A stretch of DNA of 36,376 nucleotides. Origin: Pseudomonadota bacterium (GTDB lineage Bacteria > Pseudomonadota > Gammaproteobacteria > Burkholderiales > Burkholderiaceae_C). The notes below the pieces were generated by a model, which made no database searches, had not been told where the DNA came from, and was given only the letters and a program-made list of their open reading frames with translations. Location of the stretch: the NCBI GenBank assembly GCA_021805825.1, contig JAJZEC010000039.1, positions 1 to 36,376 on the forward strand, in the 5' to 3' direction. The translations under genes were made by a program, and so were the position numbers. Positions 1-9,179 of the stretch are shown piece after piece. Within the stretch, counting starts at the first letter, position 1. Every line of letters starts with the position of its first letter.

Positions 1-2
1 GA

Positions 3-206
3 TCTGGCCACGGTGCGCTGCAGATCGACCTCAGCGGCCTGCGTCGCCTGGATTTTCCCAGTGCGGGTGTCGTGCTGAACTGGGTCATGGCGCAAAGCAG
101 CGCGGGCCGCACGGTACGCTTCGAGGGGACGCACCGGCTGATCGCCGGACTGTTCGCGATCCTCGGCATCAGCTCGGTGGCCCAGGTCGAGTTGCGCAAG
201 GCCTGA
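3..206 (+). CDS. STAS-like domain protein, 3' end only
   Basis: An open frame enters from the left edge and stops at TGA 204-206, giving 67 C-terminal residues. The pattern, a beta strand ending in [15 protein letters not shown] followed by helix, strand and helix, resembles the second half of a STAS (anti-sigma-factor antagonist-like) domain. The segment [17 protein letters not shown] fits the last strand and helix of such domains. The gene ends 31 bases before hslV in the same direction, so both may share a transcript. The N-terminal part is outside the window, so any fused domain is unknown and no function is assigned. The STAS call rests on pattern only. Confidence 0.55.
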   Translation, partial: SGHGALQIDLSGLRRLDFPSAGVVLNWVMAQSSAGRTVRFEGTHRLIAGLFAILGISSVAQVELRKA

Positions 207-237
207 GCGCCCCTGCGGGGCCGAAGAGGAATCTCTG

Positions 238-777
238 ATGGATCAATACCACGGCACCACCATCCTCAGCGTGCGTCGCGGCTCCCAGGTGTGCCTGGGG
301 GGCGACGGTCAGGTCACCCTGGGCCAGGTGGTGATCAAGGCCACCGCACGCAAGGTACGCAAGCTGCACGACGATCAGGTGCTGGCCGGCTTCGCCGGCG
401 GCACCGCCGACGCCTTCACCCTGTTCGAGCGCTTCGAGGCCAAACTGAAGGAACACCATGGACAACTCGTGCGTGCGGCTGTCGAGCTGGCCAAGGACTG
501 GCGCAGCGACCGCGCGCTGCGCCGCCTGGAAGCGATGCTGGCGGTGGCCGACGCCGGAGCCTCGCTGGTGATCACCGGCAATGGCGACGTGCTCGAACCC
601 GAGCATGGCATCCTGGCCATCGGATCCGGCGGCGCGTACGCGCAGTCGGCCGCCCGTGCACTGCTGGAGAACACCGAACTGGGGGCGCGGGAGATCGTCG
701 AGCGCTCGCTGCACATCGCCGCCGACCTGTGCATCTACACCAACCACCAGTTGCGCCTGGAAACCCTGGGCACGTGA
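238..777 (+). CDS. hslV: ATP-dependent protease proteolytic subunit HslV
   Basis: HslV (ClpQ) is the N-terminal-threonine peptidase that forms a double hexameric ring and degrades proteins unfolded by HslU in the cytoplasm. The protein has 179 residues, normal for the family. The start [15 protein letters not shown] shows a six-residue leader before Thr7-Thr8. Removal of the leader should expose Thr7 as the catalytic nucleophile, as known for the family. The conserved GGDGQVTLG and KVRKL segments follow. AGAGGA lies a few bases before the ATG. hslU starts 13 bases downstream in the same direction, the usual hslVU operon. Confidence 0.97.
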   Translation: MDQYHGTTILSVRRGSQVCLGGDGQVTLGQVVIKATARKVRKLHDDQVLAGFAGGTADAFTLFERFEAKLKEHHGQLVRAAVELAKDWRSDRALRRLEAMLAVADAGASLVITGNGDVLEPEHGILAIGSGGAYAQSAARALLENTELGAREIVERSLHIAADLCIYTNHQLRLETLGT

Positions 778-790
778 GCCCGCTTCGATC

Positions 791-2095
791 ATGGACATGA
801 CCCCGCGAGAGATCGTCTCCGAACTCGACCGCTTCGTCGTCGGCCAGGCGCAGGCCAAGCGCGCGGTCGCGGTGGCCTTGCGCAACCGCTGGCGGCGCCA
901 GCAGGTGGGCGAGCCCCTGCGCCACGAAATCACCCCGAAGAACATCCTGATGATCGGGCCGACCGGAGTCGGCAAGACCGAAATCGCCCGCCGCCTGGCG
1001 CGTCTGGCGCATGCGCCGTTCATCAAGATCGAAGCCACCAAGTTCACCGAGGTCGGCTATGTCGGCCGCGATGTGGACACCATCATCCGCGACCTGGTCG
1101 AAGTGGCCATCAAGCAGGCACGCGAACAGGCGATGCAGGCGCATCGCGCGCAGGCCGAGGACGCGGCCGAGGAGCGGCTGCTCGACGCCCTGCTGCCCGG
1201 GGTGGCTGCCGATTCCAGCACCCGACAGGTGATGCGCAAGCGCCTGCGCGAGGGCCAGATCGACGATCGCGAGATCGAGATCGAACTCAGCCGGCCGCAG
1301 CCCAGCGTGGACATCGTGACCCCGCCGGGCATGGAGGAGATGGCCGAGCAGCTCAAGGGCCTGTTCGCCGGCATCGGTCCGGCCGCGGGGCGCGGCGCGC
1401 GCCGCAGCCTGAAGGTGCGCGAAGCCCTGCGCGCTCTGCAGCAGGAGGAGGCCGCGAAGCTGCTCGACGAGGAGCGCATCAAGTCGACGGCCGTGCAGCA
1501 GGTCGAGCAACATGGCATCGTGTTCCTCGACGAAATCGACAAGATCGCCGCCGGCGGCCAGGTGCAGGGAGCCGATGTCTCCCGCCAGGGCGTGCAGCGC
1601 GACCTGCTGCCGCTGGTCGAGGGCACGACTGTCAGTACGCGCTACGGCATGGTGCGCACCGACCATGTGCTGTTCATTGCCAGCGGTGCCTTCCATGTGT
1701 CCAAACCCTCGGATCTGATCCCCGAGCTGCAGGGGCGCTTTCCGATCCGCGTCGAACTGCAGAGCCTTTCGGTGGAGGACTTCGTGTCCATCCTCACCAG
1801 CACCGACGCCAGCCTGGTCAAGCAGTACCAGGCGCTGCTGGCCACCGACGCCGTGCAGCTGGAGTTCGCCCCCGACGGCATCGCCCGCCTTGCCGAAATC
1901 GCCCATGCGGTCAACGAGCGCACCGAGAACATCGGCGCGCGCCGACTGCACACGGTGCTCGAGCGCCTGCTGGAGGACATCTCCTTCCAGGCCGACGGCA
2001 GCCGCCAGCAGTCGCTGCGCATCGACGCCGCCTTCGTGGAACGCCAGCTGGGAGAGATCGCGGGCGACCAGGATCTGTCGCGTTACGTGCTCTGA
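791..2095 (+). CDS. hslU: ATP-dependent protease ATPase subunit HslU
   Basis: HslU (ClpY) is the AAA+ unfoldase that recognises substrates, unfolds them with ATP and feeds them to HslV. The start [19 protein letters not shown] gives 434 residues; E. coli HslU has 443. The frame stays open upstream through the hslV gene, but the conserved N-terminus begins at this ATG. The Walker A motif GPTGVGKT is at residues 56-63, the pore loop GYVG at 89-92, and the Walker B motif is within [12 protein letters not shown]. An I-domain rich in acidic and basic residues lies between them. The C-terminus LSRYVL is the tail that docks into HslV. It converges with coaX, leaving 16 bases. Confidence 0.97.
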   Translation: MDMTPREIVSELDRFVVGQAQAKRAVAVALRNRWRRQQVGEPLRHEITPKNILMIGPTGVGKTEIARRLARLAHAPFIKIEATKFTEVGYVGRDVDTIIRDLVEVAIKQAREQAMQAHRAQAEDAAEERLLDALLPGVAADSSTRQVMRKRLREGQIDDREIEIELSRPQPSVDIVTPPGMEEMAEQLKGLFAGIGPAAGRGARRSLKVREALRALQQEEAAKLLDEERIKSTAVQQVEQHGIVFLDEIDKIAAGGQVQGADVSRQGVQRDLLPLVEGTTVSTRYGMVRTDHVLFIASGAFHVSKPSDLIPELQGRFPIRVELQSLSVEDFVSILTSTDASLVKQYQALLATDAVQLEFAPDGIARLAEIAHAVNERTENIGARRLHTVLERLLEDISFQADGSRQQSLRIDAAFVERQLGEIAGDQDLSRYVL

Positions 2096-2104
2096 GCAAC
2101 GCGA

Positions 2105-2128
2105 TGCGCGCTCAGGCCGCGGCGCGCA
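2105..2128. terminator. Inverted repeat at the hslU/coaX convergence
   Basis: TGCGCGC (2105-2111) pairs with GCGCGCA (2122-2128) around a 10-base loop, spanning the gap between the two convergent stop codons. It has no T-run on either strand, so a rho-independent role is doubtful. In such GC-rich DNA a 7-bp repeat could be chance. Confidence 0.22.
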
Positions 2129-2879
2129 GGCCACGCTCGGCGGCGATCGCCAGCAGGCCCTCGAAGACCAGGTGCTCGACGCTTTCGTGGGCCAGCCCCA
2201 GCGCCAGCTCCAGCTTCGGCGCGGCGCCTCCGCTGAGCAGAACACGCGGCGTGCTGCGCTGCAGCCGCCCCAGGCGCTCGTGCATCTGTCGCGCGGCTCC
2301 GGCGATGGCCAGCGCGCCGCCGGTCATCAGCGCATCGCTGGTGGTGTTGGGAAATTCACGGAATTCGCCTTCGGGCACCTTCAGCCCCGCGGTTCCCATT
2401 TCCAGCGCGCGGAGCATCAGGCCGAAGCCGGGCAGAATGACCCCGCCGAGAAAGCGGCCATCGTCGGCCAGGCAATCGATGGTCACCGCGGTACCCACGC
2501 TGATGACCAGCGCCGCGCCCAGCGGATGGCGACGGCGCGCACCGATCAGCGCCGCCCAGCGATCGGCCCCCAGGGTGCCCGGCAGGGTGTAGCCGTTGCG
2601 CACCCCGCACTGCTGGGGCAGGGCGTGGATCCAGTGGCAGCGCAGGCCGAGCAGCGCCAGCTGGGCTTCGACGCGCAGCGCGGCCACACTGCCGGCCACC
2701 GCGCAGCCGATGGCCGTGCGCAAGGCGGTCGCGCCCCGCGCGCGCAGCTCCTCGGCGAGGGTCTCGATCGATTCCAGCAGCATCGCCCCATGCGCCTGCG
2801 GATCCATTCCATGCTGCGCATCGCTGAATACGCCCCATTTCAGACGGGTGTTGCCGAGGTCGAGCAGCAGCAGATCCAT
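2112..2879 (-). CDS. coaX: Type III pantothenate kinase CoaX
   Basis: CoaX phosphorylates pantothenate with ATP, the first step of coenzyme A synthesis, in the cytoplasm. The protein has 255 residues and an ASKHA-type fold. The phosphate-binding motif is DLGNTRLKWG near residues 7-16. The family's catalytic aspartate is in LGADRW (Asp106), and SVGTAVTIDCL follows at about 127-137. The ATG start immediately precedes MDLLLLDLGN. In many betaproteobacteria coaX follows birA. Here no birA is present: upstream on the same strand lies ubiB, 55 bases away, so coaX may be the last gene of the ubiquinone operon. Confidence 0.94.
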   Translation of the reverse strand: MDLLLLDLGNTRLKWGVFSDAQHGMDPQAHGAMLLESIETLAEELRARGATALRTAIGCAVAGSVAALRVEAQLALLGLRCHWIHALPQQCGVRNGYTLPGTLGADRWAALIGARRRHPLGAALVISVGTAVTIDCLADDGRFLGGVILPGFGLMLRALEMGTAGLKVPEGEFREFPNTTSDALMTGGALAIAGAARQMHERLGRLQRSTPRVLLSGGAAPKLELALGLAHESVEHLVFEGLLAIAAERGLRAAA

Positions 2880-2934
2880 GACACACGAGCAGCGGAGATT
2901 GGCCCCACACCATAGCAGAGCCGGAACCGGCGAA

Positions 2935-4497
2935 TCACCAGTGGCGCGGGCCCGACAAGGCCAGCAACAGCAGCACGGTCAGCACACCCAGTCCGAAGGC
3001 GACCAGACCCTGCAACAGGGCATTGGTGCGCCGCTGCTCGTCCAGCAGCCGGCGCTGCAGTTCGCGCTCGCGCGCCCCACCGGCCTGCTCCAGCGCCTGG
3101 TGCAGCAGTCGCGGCAGCTCGGGCAGGTAGCGGGCATAGCGCGGAGCCTCGCGGCGCAACTGCGCGCGCAGCGCCGGCCAACCGACCTGCGAGCGCATCC
3201 AGCGCCGCAGGAAGGGCTGCGCGGTGCTCCACAGGTCGAGCTCGGGGTCGAGCTGGCGCCCCAGCCCCTCGACGTTGAGCAGGGTCTTCTGCAGCAGCAC
3301 CAGCTGCGGCTGGATCTCCACCTTGAAGCGCCTGGACACCTGGAACAGCCGCATGAGGATCTGGCCCAGGGAAATGTCCTTCAGCGGGCGCTCGAACTGC
3401 GGCTCGCAGACGGTGCGCACCGCGGCCTCGAGCTCCTCGACCCGCACGTCGGCCGGAACCCAGCCCGATTCCAGGTGCAGCTCGGCCACGCGACGGTAGT
3501 CGCGCTGGAAGAAGGCGATGAAGTTCTGCGCCAGGTAATCCTTGTCGAAGGCCGACAGCGTGCCGATGATGCCGAAGTCCAGCGCGATGTACCAGCCGAA
3601 GGTCTGCGGATCCAGGCTGACCATGATGTTGCCGGGGTGCATGTCGGCATGAAAGAAACCGTCGCGGAAAACCTGGGTGAAAAAGATCTCCACCCCGCTT
3701 TGGGCGAGCTTGCGGATATCCACCCCCGCCTCGCGCAGGAGCTCGATCCTGCTGATCGGGATTCCGCGCATGCGCTCCATCACGATCACGTTCGGGCGAC
3801 AGAGATCCCACACCATCTGCGGGATCAGCACCAGTCCCAGCCCGTCCATGTTGCGCCGCAGCTGGGCGGCGTTGGCCGCCTCGCGCACGAGGTCGAGCTC
3901 GTCATGCAGGTATTTATCGAACTCTCCCACCACTTCCCTGGGCTTCAGGCGCTTGCCATCGGCCCAGGCGCGCTGCACCCAGCCGGCAAGCAGGCGCATC
4001 AATGCCAGATCCTGGTCGATGATCTGCAGCATGCCGGGGCGCAGCACCTTGACCGCCACCTGCTGGCCACCCTGCTCCTGCGGCATCTCCGCGAAATGCA
4101 CCTGGGCGATGGAGGCGCTGGCCACCGGCGTGCGCTCGAAGCGGGCGAAGAGTTCGTGCAGCGGCCGACCGAGTGCCTTTTCGATCAGCGACACCGCGAC
4201 CTCGGAGTCGAAGGGGGGAACGCGATCCTGCAGCAGCGCGAGCTCGTCGGCGATGTCCAACGGCAGCAGATCGCGGCGGGTCGACAGCATCTGGCCGAAT
4301 TTCACGAAAATCGGCCCCAGCGTCTGCAGGGCCAGACGCAGCCGCACCCCGCGTGGAACTTCGAGGTCGCGCCCCAGCGCAAGCCAGCGCGCCAGCATGC
4401 GCGCCCAGGGGTGCCGGAAGCCGTTCAGCGCGAGCTGATCCAGGCCGTATCGGTGCACGACCACCAGGATGCGCAACAGACGCAGCAGGCGGCGCAT
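2935..4497 (-). CDS. ubiB: Ubiquinone biosynthesis regulatory kinase-like UbiB
   Basis: UbiB is an atypical ABC1/ADCK-family protein kinase-like ATPase needed for ubiquinone synthesis, probably helping to extract or present lipid intermediates. From [10 protein letters not shown] the protein has 520 residues. The open frame extends further upstream but there it overlaps ubiJ. Family marks are KFGQ (KxGQ motif, residues 66-69), the alanine/serine-rich nucleotide loop [11 protein letters not shown], a Glu-x-Asp region in [13 protein letters not shown], the HADMHPGN loop and the DFG metal site. A hydrophobic C-terminal segment ending LLLLALSG should anchor it in the inner membrane. Its ATG lies 5 bases after the ubiJ stop. 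Confidence 0.95.
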   Translation of the reverse strand: MRRLLRLLRILVVVHRYGLDQLALNGFRHPWARMLARWLALGRDLEVPRGVRLRLALQTLGPIFVKFGQMLSTRRDLLPLDIADELALLQDRVPPFDSEVAVSLIEKALGRPLHELFARFERTPVASASIAQVHFAEMPQEQGGQQVAVKVLRPGMLQIIDQDLALMRLLAGWVQRAWADGKRLKPREVVGEFDKYLHDELDLVREAANAAQLRRNMDGLGLVLIPQMVWDLCRPNVIVMERMRGIPISRIELLREAGVDIRKLAQSGVEIFFTQVFRDGFFHADMHPGNIMVSLDPQTFGWYIALDFGIIGTLSAFDKDYLAQNFIAFFQRDYRRVAELHLESGWVPADVRVEELEAAVRTVCEPQFERPLKDISLGQILMRLFQVSRRFKVEIQPQLVLLQKTLLNVEGLGRQLDPELDLWSTAQPFLRRWMRSQVGWPALRAQLRREAPRYARYLPELPRLLHQALEQAGGARERELQRRLLDEQRRTNALLQGLVAFGLGVLTVLLLLALSGPRHW

Positions 4498-4502
4498 CGT
4501 GC

Positions 4503-5177
4503 TCAGCTGCCCAGGCGGCGACGCAGCATCGCCAGGCGCTTGTCCAGGCGCGCGGTGGCGTCGCGCAGGCGGGCCACGTCGGCGGCCAGCGCATCGACTT
4601 CCTGGCGCCCGACGAGGCCGCGCGCATCCTCGCGCAGCCAGTCGCGGGTGTCGCCGAGCAGGCGCGTGCCCAGCCCGCGGGCGCCGGCGGCGGCGCCTCG
4701 CGCCGCGCGCACCGCCCGATGCGCCAGAAGGTCGCCGAACAGCCGCGCCAGATCCGCCTCGGCGTCCCCGCGCAGGCTGCCCAGCAGGCCCGATACGACC
4801 TGCGCGAACTCGGCGTCCCCTGCAATGCGCACCCCGGCCAGCGCCGCGCCGGCGCCACCGCGCCACTGGGCCTGCATCCACTGGGCGACGTCGACGTCCA
4901 GGCGCAGCGCCGGGTGCTGCTGCACGGGCACGCTGCGCAGGCTGCCATCCTCGCCAACCTCGAAAGGCAGGCGCCAGCCCCCGGCGTGCAGTTGCAGCGA
5001 CTTGCCGGCATGCGCGCGCAGGCGCGACCGGCCCTGCGGCTGCTGACGCAACAGGTGGTCGAGCAGCGCGGCCAGCCACTGCAACGCGCGCCGCGCCAGC
5101 GCGGATTGCGCGGCTGCCTCGGGGCCCGGATCGCCACCCGCGTCGCGCAGCGGCGTTGGATCGTTCGGAAGCGACAT
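4503..5177 (-). CDS. ubiJ: Ubiquinone biosynthesis accessory factor UbiJ (SCP2-type)
   Basis: UbiJ carries a sterol-carrier-protein-2-like domain that binds the hydrophobic polyprenyl intermediates and scaffolds the cytoplasmic Ubi complex. The start [12 protein letters not shown] gives 224 residues; a longer frame exists but runs towards ubiE. The lipid-binding part lies at roughly 35-135 ([16 protein letters not shown], then [14 protein letters not shown]). A long alanine/arginine-rich helical stretch and a probable coiled coil close the protein ([20 protein letters not shown]), typical for UbiJ. Sequence conservation in this family is low, so the call leans on the position between ubiE and ubiB. 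A Tim44-like gene that often sits here in relatives is absent. Confidence 0.85.
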   Translation of the reverse strand: MSLPNDPTPLRDAGGDPGPEAAAQSALARRALQWLAALLDHLLRQQPQGRSRLRAHAGKSLQLHAGGWRLPFEVGEDGSLRSVPVQQHPALRLDVDVAQWMQAQWRGGAGAALAGVRIAGDAEFAQVVSGLLGSLRGDAEADLARLFGDLLAHRAVRAARGAAAGARGLGTRLLGDTRDWLREDARGLVGRQEVDALAADVARLRDATARLDKRLAMLRRRLGS

Positions 5178-5196
5178 CCGGAAGACGGCGATGCGT

Positions 5197-5970
5197 TCAG
5201 ACACGCAGACCGGTGTGCAGTGCAACCACTCCGGCGCTGAGGTTGTACCAGCGCACCAGCGCAAAACCCTGCTGCTCCATCAAGCTCTTGAGCTCCTGCT
5301 GATCCGGGTGACGGCGGATCGACTCCGCCAGGTAGCGGTAGCTGTCGGCGTCGCCTGCAATCAGACTGCCCAGCCGCGGCAGCACCTGGAACGAATACCA
5401 GTCGTAGGCCGGGCGCAAGGCCTGCCAGGGCCGGGAGAATTCCAGTACCAGCAGCTTGCCGCCAGGGCGCAGCACACGCCGGAATTCGGCCAGCGCGCGA
5501 TCCTTGTGGGTCATGTTGCGCAGGCCGAAGGCCACGCTGACGCAGTCGAAGCTGGCGTCGGCGAAGGGCAGCTGCTCGGCGTCGCACTGCACGGCCGGCA
5601 CGCACACCCCGGCATCGAGCAAGCGATCGCGCCCTTCGCCGAGCATCGCGCCGTTGATGTCGGTGGCCACGACCAGGCCCTGCGGGCCGACGCGCGATGC
5701 GAAGGCGCGCGCCAGATCCCCTGTGCCGGAGGCCACGTCGAGCACCCGCTGCCCGGGGCGCAGCCGGGCGACCTCGACCGTGAAGGCCTTCCACAGCCGG
5801 TGCAGCCCCGCGCTCATCAGGTCGTTCATCAGGTCGTAGCGCGGCGCCACCGAGTCGAACACCTGCGCCACGCGGCGCGCCTTGTCGCTCTCCGCCACGG
5901 TCTCGAAGCCGAAGTGCGTCGTCGGAGACACTCCGGAGGCGGCCGGATTCCGGGGGCGCTCAGTGGGCAT
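5197..5970 (-). CDS. ubiE: Demethylmenaquinone/ubiquinone C-methyltransferase UbiE
   Basis: UbiE transfers a methyl group from S-adenosylmethionine to the ring carbon of 2-polyprenyl-6-methoxybenzoquinol (and of demethylmenaquinol). From [10 protein letters not shown] it has 257 residues; E. coli UbiE has 251. The N-terminal part shows [21 protein letters not shown] and the family signature [20 protein letters not shown] motif I is [10 protein letters not shown] at residues 76-85, and GLRNMTHKD is the post-motif region. The start overlaps the end of the DUF971 gene by 11 bases, pointing to co-translation. A start 15 bases further upstream (MEPGM) is possible. ubiJ follows after 19 bases. Confidence 0.95.
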   Translation of the reverse strand: MPTERPRNPAASGVSPTTHFGFETVAESDKARRVAQVFDSVAPRYDLMNDLMSAGLHRLWKAFTVEVARLRPGQRVLDVASGTGDLARAFASRVGPQGLVVATDINGAMLGEGRDRLLDAGVCVPAVQCDAEQLPFADASFDCVSVAFGLRNMTHKDRALAEFRRVLRPGGKLLVLEFSRPWQALRPAYDWYSFQVLPRLGSLIAGDADSYRYLAESIRRHPDQQELKSLMEQQGFALVRWYNLSAGVVALHTGLRV

Positions 5971-6385
5971 GCCCGGCTCCATGATGCTGGGAACAGCCCG
6001 CTGCACCGGCGCGCGGCATCGCGGCGTCGCGATCGACACCCGCCGCCTGCAGCTGCTCCAGGTACTCCTGCCACAGGCGCTCGCGTTCCTGGCCGAGGAA
6101 GTACAGATAGTCCCAGGTATAGATTCCGCTGTCGTGGCCGTCGGAGAACACCGGCTGCACCGCATAGCGGCCCACCGCCTCGACGGCATCGATCAGCACG
6201 TCGCGCTTTCCGGTCTGCAGCACCTGCTGCCCGGGGCCGTGGCCACGCACCTCGGCCGACGGGGAATAGACCCGCAGCAGCTCGAAGGGAATCCGGTAGT
6301 GCGCACCATCGTCGAAGCGCACCTCGAGCACGCGCGAACCGCGGTGCACGGTCAGTTCGGTGGGTTGTGGGGTGACTTGTGTCAT
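5960..6385 (-). CDS. DUF971-domain protein (GBBH-like N-terminal domain)
   Basis: This 141-residue protein has the single DUF971 domain, the same fold as the N-terminal part of gamma-butyrobetaine hydroxylase. The family pattern is visible as [29 protein letters not shown], later [25 protein letters not shown]. The biochemical role of the stand-alone family is not settled; association with iron-sulfur or quinone pathways has been suggested from gene neighbourhood. It is the first gene of the ubiE-ubiJ-ubiB group and is commonly found upstream of ubiE in betaproteobacteria. The C-terminus [11 protein letters not shown] is rich in histidine and could bind metal, which is inference. It diverges from the Pat-like gene over 70 bases. 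Confidence 0.88.
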   Translation of the reverse strand: MTQVTPQPTELTVHRGSRVLEVRFDDGAHYRIPFELLRVYSPSAEVRGHGPGQQVLQTGKRDVLIDAVEAVGRYAVQPVFSDGHDSGIYTWDYLYFLGQERERLWQEYLEQLQAAGVDRDAAMPRAGAAGCSQHHGAGHAH

Positions 6386-6455
6386 GGCAGGAATGCGGCT
6401 GAGGGTGCATTATGCGACTGGCCGCGCCAGCCTCGCGCGGCGGACAACGCACGCC

Positions 6456-9137
6456 ATGGACAAGCACTATCTGCGCCCCCTTTTCCACCCCGAATCCATC
6501 GTGGTCTTCGGTTCGGCTGACGGCCAGGAAGGCGGAAGCGCCGTCGTCTCGGTACAACAGGCTCTGCGCCAGGGGAATTACAAGGGTCGATTGCAATTCG
6601 TCGACATGCAGACTACCGGAACCCTGGGCGAACTCTCGCATGCCAATGCCGATCTCGCGGTGATCGCCCTGCCCGCGCAACAGGCCGCCGATGCGCTGGA
6701 ACTGGCCGCGCGCATGGGCTGCCGCAGCGCGCTGATGATCTCCCACGGCGTCGATGCCGAACAGGCGCGGCACTTGCGCGCGATCGCCGAGCGCGACGGC
6801 CTGCACCTGCTCGGGCCGAACAGCCTGGGATTCCAGCGCCCCGGTGTGGCGCTCAACGCCAGCGCCTGCGGCCCGCTGGCCAACCCGGGCCCGCTGGCGC
6901 TGCTGTCGCAATCCGGGGCGCTGACGGCGTCGATGCTCGACTGGGCGCAGAAGAACCGCGTGGGCTTCTCGGCGGTGGTGTCGGCCGGTCCGCACACCGC
7001 GGTAGGCATTTCCGAAGCCCTGGATTTTCTCGCCAACGACCCGCATACCCACAGCATCGTCGTCTATCTGGAAGGAATCAGCAACGCGCGCCGCTTCATG
7101 AGTTCCTTGCGCACCGCGGCCAACGTGAAGCCGGTGATCGTGCTCAAGGCCGGGCGCCGCCCCTCGGGGGGTCGTGTGGCGCAAACCCACAGCGCATCCA
7201 GCGTGGGCAGCGACGAGGTCTTCGATTCGGCGCTGCGGCGAGCCGGCGCGGTTCGCGTGGCTTCCTTCGTGGAACTGTTCTCGGCGGCCAAATGCCTGGC
7301 CTCCCGCTATCGCCCGGTGGGCAAGCGCCTGGCGGTGATCAGCAACGGTGGCGGCCCGGGGGTGCTGGCGGCCGACTGGGTGGACGCGCTCGGCCTGCAA
7401 CTGGCCAGCCTGTCGCCGCAGGTGGCCGAGGAATTGCGGGCGCAGCTGCCGGCGCTGGCCTCAATCGAAAGCCTTGTCGACCTCTCGGAGGAGGCCGGCG
7501 CCGAGCACTACCGTGCAGCCCTGGGCGCGGCCGCGCACGACAAGGCGGTCGACGGCGTGCTGGCGATCCATTCTCCGAAGGCCGGCAGTGATTCGACGGC
7601 CGCGGCCGAGGCCGTCGCGAGCATGCAGCGCGGTTACGGCAAGCCGCTGCTGGCATGCTGGATGGGGGATTCGTCGGTCGAAGCCGGGCGTGCCGCGTTG
7701 CGCGCCGCTGACATACCCAGCTTCCGCACCCCGGAAGCCGCGGTCGGCGCCTTCGGCAACATCGCCACCTTCTACCAGAACCAGCAGCTTCTGCTGCAGA
7801 CACCGCCTCCGCTGAGCGACCTCGGAGCGCCGGATCTCGAATGCGCGCGCCTGGTGATCGAGAGCGTGCTCGCCGAACGGCGCAAGGTGCTGACGGAGAT
7901 GGAATCCAAGGCGCTGCTGTCGGCCTTCCACATCCCGGTCACCCACACCGCGCTCGCCCGCAGCGGCAATGAGGCCATGCTGCTGGCCAGCCAGATGGGA
8001 TTCCCGGTGGCGCTGAAGATCGATTCGCCCGACATCAGCCACAAGTCGGACGTCGACGGCGTCGCGCTGAACCTGCAGAACGGCGCGCAGGTGCGCGACA
8101 CCTACGACGAGCTGATGCGCAACGTCGCCCGGCTGCAGCCGCAGGCGCGCATCCATGGCGTGACGGTGCAGAAGATGGCCGCCGCGCGCCGCGGCCGCGA
8201 GATCTACATCGGCCTGGTCACCGACGACCCCTTCGGGCCGGTGATCGTGTTCGGTGCCGGCGGCGTGATGGTGGAGCTGCTGCGCGACCATGCGATGGAG
8301 CTGCCGCCGCTGAACCAGTTCCTGGCGCGCCGGATGATCGAGCGCGCCCGCGTGGCCGAAACCCTGGGTCCCTGGCGCGGGGCGCCGGCGGTCGATCTGC
8401 AGGCGCTCGAGCAGTTGCTGCTGCGGGTATCGGAAATGGTGTGCGAACTTCCGCAGCTGCGGGAGATGGATCTGAATCCGGTGATCGTCGATGAACACGG
8501 CGCGGTCACGGTCGATGCCCGCGTGGTCGTCGACAGCGCCCAGGTCGCGATGACCCCCGGCAGCGACCGCTACCGCCACCTGGCGATCCTGCCGTACCCG
8601 GTGCGTTTCGAGCAGATCCTGCCGCTGCCCGGCGGCGGCGAATACCTGATGCGCCCGGTGCGGCCGAGCGACGGCGCGATGCTGCAGCGACTGGTGCAGG
8701 GGCTGTCGCCGCAAAGCCGCTACTTCCGTTTCGTATCCTCGCGCGCCGAATTGCCGCCGTCGATGCTGGCACGCTTCACGCTGATCGACTACGACCGCGA
8801 AATGGCCCTGGTCGCGGTGCTGCGCGAACCCGACGACGAGCACCCCGACGGCCCGGGCAGCGAACGCATCATCGGGGTGTCGCGCTACATCACCAACCCC
8901 GACCAGAACAGCTGCGAGTTCTCCCTGGTGGTGGCCGACGAATGGAGCGGCAAGGGCCTGGGATCGCGTCTGATGCAAGGCATCATGGATGTCGCCCGTG
9001 AGCACGGACTGAAGACCATCGAGGGCCTGGTGCTCAGCAACAACCCCGGCATGCTCAAGCTGATGCGCAGCCTGGGTTTTGCGGTGGAGTCCTTTGCCGA
9101 GGATCCCGACTTCCGCCTCGTACGCCACGCGCTGTAG
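6456..9137 (+). CDS. Pat-like protein acetyltransferase (ADP-forming acyl-CoA synthetase/GNAT fusion)
   Basis: The 893-residue protein has the layout of Salmonella Pat and E. coli PatZ (886 residues), which acetylate lysines of metabolic enzymes such as acetyl-CoA synthetase. From MDKHYLRPLF the parts are: a CoA-binding Rossmann domain (about 1-135), a CoA-ligase domain with SQSGALTASMLDWA and the segment AQTHSASSVGSDEV, an ATP-grasp domain (about 480-690; PVALKIDSPDISHKSDVDGV, then FGAGGVMVELLRDH), and a C-terminal GNAT domain (about 725-893; DEWSGKGLGSRLM for acetyl-CoA). The frame is open 32 codons upstream, but the conserved N-terminus starts here. Whether the ligase half is catalytic or only senses ligands cannot be told. 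Targets are not evident. Confidence 0.9.
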   Translation: MDKHYLRPLFHPESIVVFGSADGQEGGSAVVSVQQALRQGNYKGRLQFVDMQTTGTLGELSHANADLAVIALPAQQAADALELAARMGCRSALMISHGVDAEQARHLRAIAERDGLHLLGPNSLGFQRPGVALNASACGPLANPGPLALLSQSGALTASMLDWAQKNRVGFSAVVSAGPHTAVGISEALDFLANDPHTHSIVVYLEGISNARRFMSSLRTAANVKPVIVLKAGRRPSGGRVAQTHSASSVGSDEVFDSALRRAGAVRVASFVELFSAAKCLASRYRPVGKRLAVISNGGGPGVLAADWVDALGLQLASLSPQVAEELRAQLPALASIESLVDLSEEAGAEHYRAALGAAAHDKAVDGVLAIHSPKAGSDSTAAAEAVASMQRGYGKPLLACWMGDSSVEAGRAALRAADIPSFRTPEAAVGAFGNIATFYQNQQLLLQTPPPLSDLGAPDLECARLVIESVLAERRKVLTEMESKALLSAFHIPVTHTALARSGNEAMLLASQMGFPVALKIDSPDISHKSDVDGVALNLQNGAQVRDTYDELMRNVARLQPQARIHGVTVQKMAAARRGREIYIGLVTDDPFGPVIVFGAGGVMVELLRDHAMELPPLNQFLARRMIERARVAETLGPWRGAPAVDLQALEQLLLRVSEMVCELPQLREMDLNPVIVDEHGAVTVDARVVVDSAQVAMTPGSDRYRHLAILPYPVRFEQILPLPGGGEYLMRPVRPSDGAMLQRLVQGLSPQSRYFRFVSSRAELPPSMLARFTLIDYDREMALVAVLREPDDEHPDGPGSERIIGVSRYITNPDQNSCEFSLVVADEWSGKGLGSRLMQGIMDVAREHGLKTIEGLVLSNNPGMLKLMRSLGFAVESFAEDPDFRLVRHAL

Positions 9138-9179
9138 CCTGCGGCGGCCCGCCCCTTCAGGTACGCGAAGGCCGCAGGC
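9137..9179. terminator. Inverted repeat at the pat-like/MFS convergence
   Basis: GCCTGCGGC (9137-9145) and GCCGCAGGC (9171-9179) form a perfect 9-bp inverted repeat with a 25-base spacer. It begins at the last base of the Pat-like stop codon and runs into the 3' end of the MFS gene. There is no T-run, so it may be a weak or factor-dependent end signal for the two convergent transcripts, or chance. Confidence 0.3.

Noticed and set aside
572-2245. Long minus-strand frame of 557 codons opposite hslU
   Set aside because: It is the mirror frame of a GC-rich gene, where stop codons are rare because of third-position G/C. The translation is low-complexity Ala/Arg/Gly/Gln-rich with no recognisable domain, while hslU is certain.
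2596-5046. 816-codon plus-strand frame opposite coaX, ubiB and ubiJ
   Set aside because: It spans three certain genes on the other strand, its content is typical antisense Gln/His/Arg-rich sequence, and no motif is seen.
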